Shown here: positions 5,787 through 7,351 of the stretch, one piece after another
Layout of the letters: every line of letters starts with the position of its first letter
Position numbering within the stretch: the stretch's first letter is position 1
Origin: Actinomycetota bacterium
Lineage (GTDB): Bacteria > Actinomycetota > AC-67
Direction of reading: 5' to 3'
Length of the DNA stretch: 7,351 nt
Assembly: GCA_005883175.1 (NCBI GenBank)
Contig: VAYV01000039.1
Location: 1 to 7,351 of the forward strand
Translations under genes and position numbers: made by a program
The notes under the pieces: model-generated
What the model was told of the DNA's origin: nothing
Seen by the model: only the letters and a program-made list of their open reading frames with translations
Database searches by the model: none

Positions 5787-6297
5787 AGGAACGTTGGCAC
5801 GCATCCTGATCGTCGACGACCATTCCCCGGCTCGTTCTCTGATCCGCGCGATCGTCACGCTTGACGGTCACCAGGTGTCGGAAGCCGCGACGGGCGAAGA
5901 AGCGCTGGCTGCGATCGCGGGCGAGGATTTCGATCTCGTCATCCTCGATCTGGTCATGCCCGGCTGCGACGGCTATCAAGTCCTCGAGGGGATGCGCGCG
6001 ATGCCCGGCCACGAAGGGACCCCGGTCATCGCCGTCAGCAACACCGACGAGGAGATCGACGCGATCCGATCGTCCGAGCTCGGCGCGCTCGACCATCTTT
6101 CGAAGCCGTTCGGCTACGACGAGATGGAGAAGTCGATCAAGCGCGTGCTCGACGCGACGCCGGAGCAGATCATCGAGATCCGCTTGAACCGGCTCGCGCA
6201 GGTCGAGACCTACAAGAAAGTGATCAGCCTGGTCGACGAAGCGAACGAGCCGGTCCGCCGAGGGTTCTTCAGGCGCGTCCGATCCGCGCCCCGATAG
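5782..6297 (+). CDS. Single-domain (receiver-only) response regulator with helical tail
   Basis: A 171-residue protein with a complete CheY-like receiver domain in the first ~120 residues: acidic pair Asp12-Asp13 (ILIVDDH), phosphoacceptor Asp56 (VILDLVMPGCDG), Ser86 (VIAVSN) and Lys108 (LSKPFG). All switch residues are present, so it should accept phosphate from a histidine kinase. The remaining ~55 residues (EMEKSIKRVL through the basic end RRVRSAPR) look helical and carry no DNA-binding or enzymatic domain that I recognise. No kinase gene is in the window. The start is either ATG 5782, with only abutting G-runs upstream, or TTG 5794, which gives MARILIVDD and has GGAGG four bases upstream; the second is quite plausible. 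It is the only plus-strand gene, and its 3' end overlaps the 3' end of tsaC by 29 bases. The protein likely acts by protein-protein contact. Confidence 0.92.
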   Translation: MGGTLARILIVDDHSPARSLIRAIVTLDGHQVSEAATGEEALAAIAGEDFDLVILDLVMPGCDGYQVLEGMRAMPGHEGTPVIAVSNTDEEIDAIRSSELGALDHLSKPFGYDEMEKSIKRVLDATPEQIIEIRLNRLAQVETYKKVISLVDEANEPVRRGFFRRVRSAPR

Positions 6298-6910
6298 CGC
6301 GCTCGATCGCGTCGCGGGCGATCGGTCCTTCGCGCACGATGGCCGGCCGCCTGCGCGCGAGGTCGACGATGGTCGATCCTTCGGCGGCTTTCGAAGGACC
6401 GCCGTCCAGATAGATCGCAACGTCTTCACCGAGCCGCGCGCGCACCTGCTCGACCTCCGGCGCCGTCGGCTCGCCCGAGAGGTTGGCGCTCGTGACCGCG
6501 AGCGGCCCCGTCATCTCGATCAGCTCGAGCGTGTCCGCGTGATCGGGCATACGAAGCGCGATCGTCCCGACGTTCTCACCCAAGTCCCAGTCGAGGTCCG
6601 GCGTTTGCGGCATCACGATCGTGAGCGCACCCGGCCAGAACGCGCCGGCGAGCTCGGCAGCACCCGGCGGGACCGAGTCGCACAACGCCCACGCTTGCCG
6701 CGGTCTTGATATCAGGACCGGAAGCGGCAAGGACCGCGCGCGGTTCTTCAACGTGAAGATCTTGGCCGTCGCGCCCGGGGCGAAAGGGTCGGCCGCCACC
6801 CCATAAACGGTATCCGTCGGAACGACGACCAGCTCTCCGGCGCGCAATGCGTCGCGCGCGCGCGCCAGCGCTTCATCGCGCTCGGTCGCGAGCGAAAGGA
6901 TCTCGCTCAC
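6269..6910 (-). CDS. tsaC: L-threonylcarbamoyladenylate synthase (TsaC/YwlC/YrdC)
   Basis: Makes threonylcarbamoyl-AMP from threonine, bicarbonate and ATP, the first step of the t6A37 modification of ANN-decoding tRNAs in the cytosol. The 213-residue length fits the YrdC domain alone, without the extra Sua5 C-terminal domain. Motifs: PTDTVYG (31-37), KNR (55-57) followed by PLPVL, FWPGALT (91-97), LRMPDH (119-124) and VTSANLSGEP (139-148). The end, STIVDL...IVREG, is also typical. I chose GTG 6910 because it overlaps the prmC stop as GTGA, like other junctions here. ATG 6925 would add five residues and overlap prmC more. The prmC-tsaC pairing is the common order in Gram-positive genomes. Its 3' end runs 29 bases into the oppositely oriented response-regulator gene. 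Confidence 0.96.
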   Translation of the reverse strand: MSEILSLATERDEALARARDALRAGELVVVPTDTVYGVAADPFAPGATAKIFTLKNRARSLPLPVLISRPRQAWALCDSVPPGAAELAGAFWPGALTIVMPQTPDLDWDLGENVGTIALRMPDHADTLELIEMTGPLAVTSANLSGEPTAPEVEQVRARLGEDVAIYLDGGPSKAAEGSTIVDLARRRPAIVREGPIARDAIERAIGARIGRA

Positions 6911-7351
6911 GGCAATCCCACCCATCGCGCCTCGACGACGCGGTCACGCCCGGCGAGATCCTTCGTCACTGCCACATCCCGATAACCCAAGATCCCGAGC
7001 AGCCTCGACACACGTTCCCCTTGCGTTTCGGCGATCTCGATCACGAGCCATCCGCCGGGCGCCAGCCACATGCGCACTTGCTCGAGCAGCTCGAGGATGA
7101 TCTCGAGACCCGTCTCACCGCCGACGACCGCTTCCTTCGGCTCGAACCGTCGCACCTCCGGCTCGAGGTGCTCCCACTCTTCCTCCGAGACGTAGGGGGG
7201 ATTCGAAACGATGACGTCGACGCCGCCGCCGAGCGCCGGGTGGAGCGGGCGCATCAAGCTTCCCGGCAGCAGCGTGCAGCGAAGGCCGGTGCGCGCGAGG
7301 TTCCGCAGTGCCCAGCCACGCGCGGCGCCGATCGCTTCCGTTGCGAAGATG
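6907..7351 (-). CDS. prmC: Peptide chain release factor N5-glutamine methyltransferase, C-terminal part (cut by right edge)
   Basis: Methylates the glutamine of the GGQ motif in release factors 1 and 2 using S-adenosylmethionine. About 147 codons of the catalytic half are visible; the N-terminal helical domain and the first cofactor-binding strand lie beyond the window. Family marks are FATEAIGAARGWALRNL (cofactor-binding acidic strand and helix), the catalytic VSNPPYV, LEPEVRRFEPKEAVVGGETGLE, APGGWLVIEIAETQGE and KDLAGRDRVVEARW at the C-terminus, all in the expected order. The frame stays open to the right edge. It is translationally coupled to tsaC by a GTGA overlap. A prfA gene usually lies just upstream, i.e. 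to the right, but cannot be seen here. Confidence 0.95.
   Translation of the reverse strand, partial: IFATEAIGAARGWALRNLARTGLRCTLLPGSLMRPLHPALGGGVDVIVSNPPYVSEEEWEHLEPEVRRFEPKEAVVGGETGLEIILELLEQVRMWLAPGGWLVIEIAETQGERVSRLLGILGYRDVAVTKDLAGRDRVVEARWVGLP

Noticed and set aside
5752..6429. Long (225-codon) minus-strand open frame opposite the response regulator
   Set aside because: It is the antisense shadow of a strongly motif-supported receiver gene and of the tsaC end, a common effect of high third-position G+C.

Overview
The window is a stretch of bacterial chromosome that looks like a high-GC actinobacterium, probably a poorly characterised lineage. The pointers are the G/C-rich third codon positions of most genes, frequent GTG starts, a RpiB with the GSGNGE active-site loop known from Mycobacterium tuberculosis, and a WecA/Rfe-type transferase next to the ATP synthase genes. 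No ribosomal or other marker RNA is present, so the class cannot be fixed.

Almost everything is on the minus strand and reads from high to low coordinates: prmC (cut by the right edge), tsaC, [a 1.7-kb interruption], a low-molecular-weight phosphatase, rpiB, glyA, wecA, atpZ-like, atpI-like, atpB (cut by the left edge). This is the conserved cluster known from Bacillus subtilis as prmC-ywlC-(ywlE)-rpiB-glyA ahead of the atp operon. It combines translation fidelity (release-factor methylation, t6A tRNA modification), central metabolism (pentose phosphate and one-carbon pathways), cell-envelope lipid carrier chemistry and assembly of the F1Fo ATP synthase. The genes are tightly packed. Four junctions (prmC/tsaC, rpiB/glyA, atpZ/atpI, atpI/atpB) are the same 4-base stop/start overlap, GTGA, which suggests translational coupling.

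The accessory part lies at about 4561-6268, between tsaC and the phosphatase, genes that are close together in related clusters. It holds a minus-strand pair: a 49-codon reading frame whose TGA overlaps the ATG of a small membrane-anchored coiled-coil protein. A divergent 380-bp non-coding gap follows, and then a plus-strand receiver-domain response regulator without a DNA-binding domain. The regulator converges on tsaC and overlaps it tail to tail by 29 bp. Its ribosome-binding/start region is a run of four G-tracts that fits the G-quadruplex consensus. The membrane gene ends in a strong stem-loop. Sampled base composition in the non-coding parts of this segment is near 50-53% G+C, against 67-73% in sampled glyA and response-regulator coding blocks, although the atpB end is also near 50%.

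The conserved genes are secure by motif. The accessory segment is the part worth a second look. I did not find a complete new defence or mobile system: there is no transposase, integrase, CRISPR array, tRNA or toxin-antitoxin pair that I can support.
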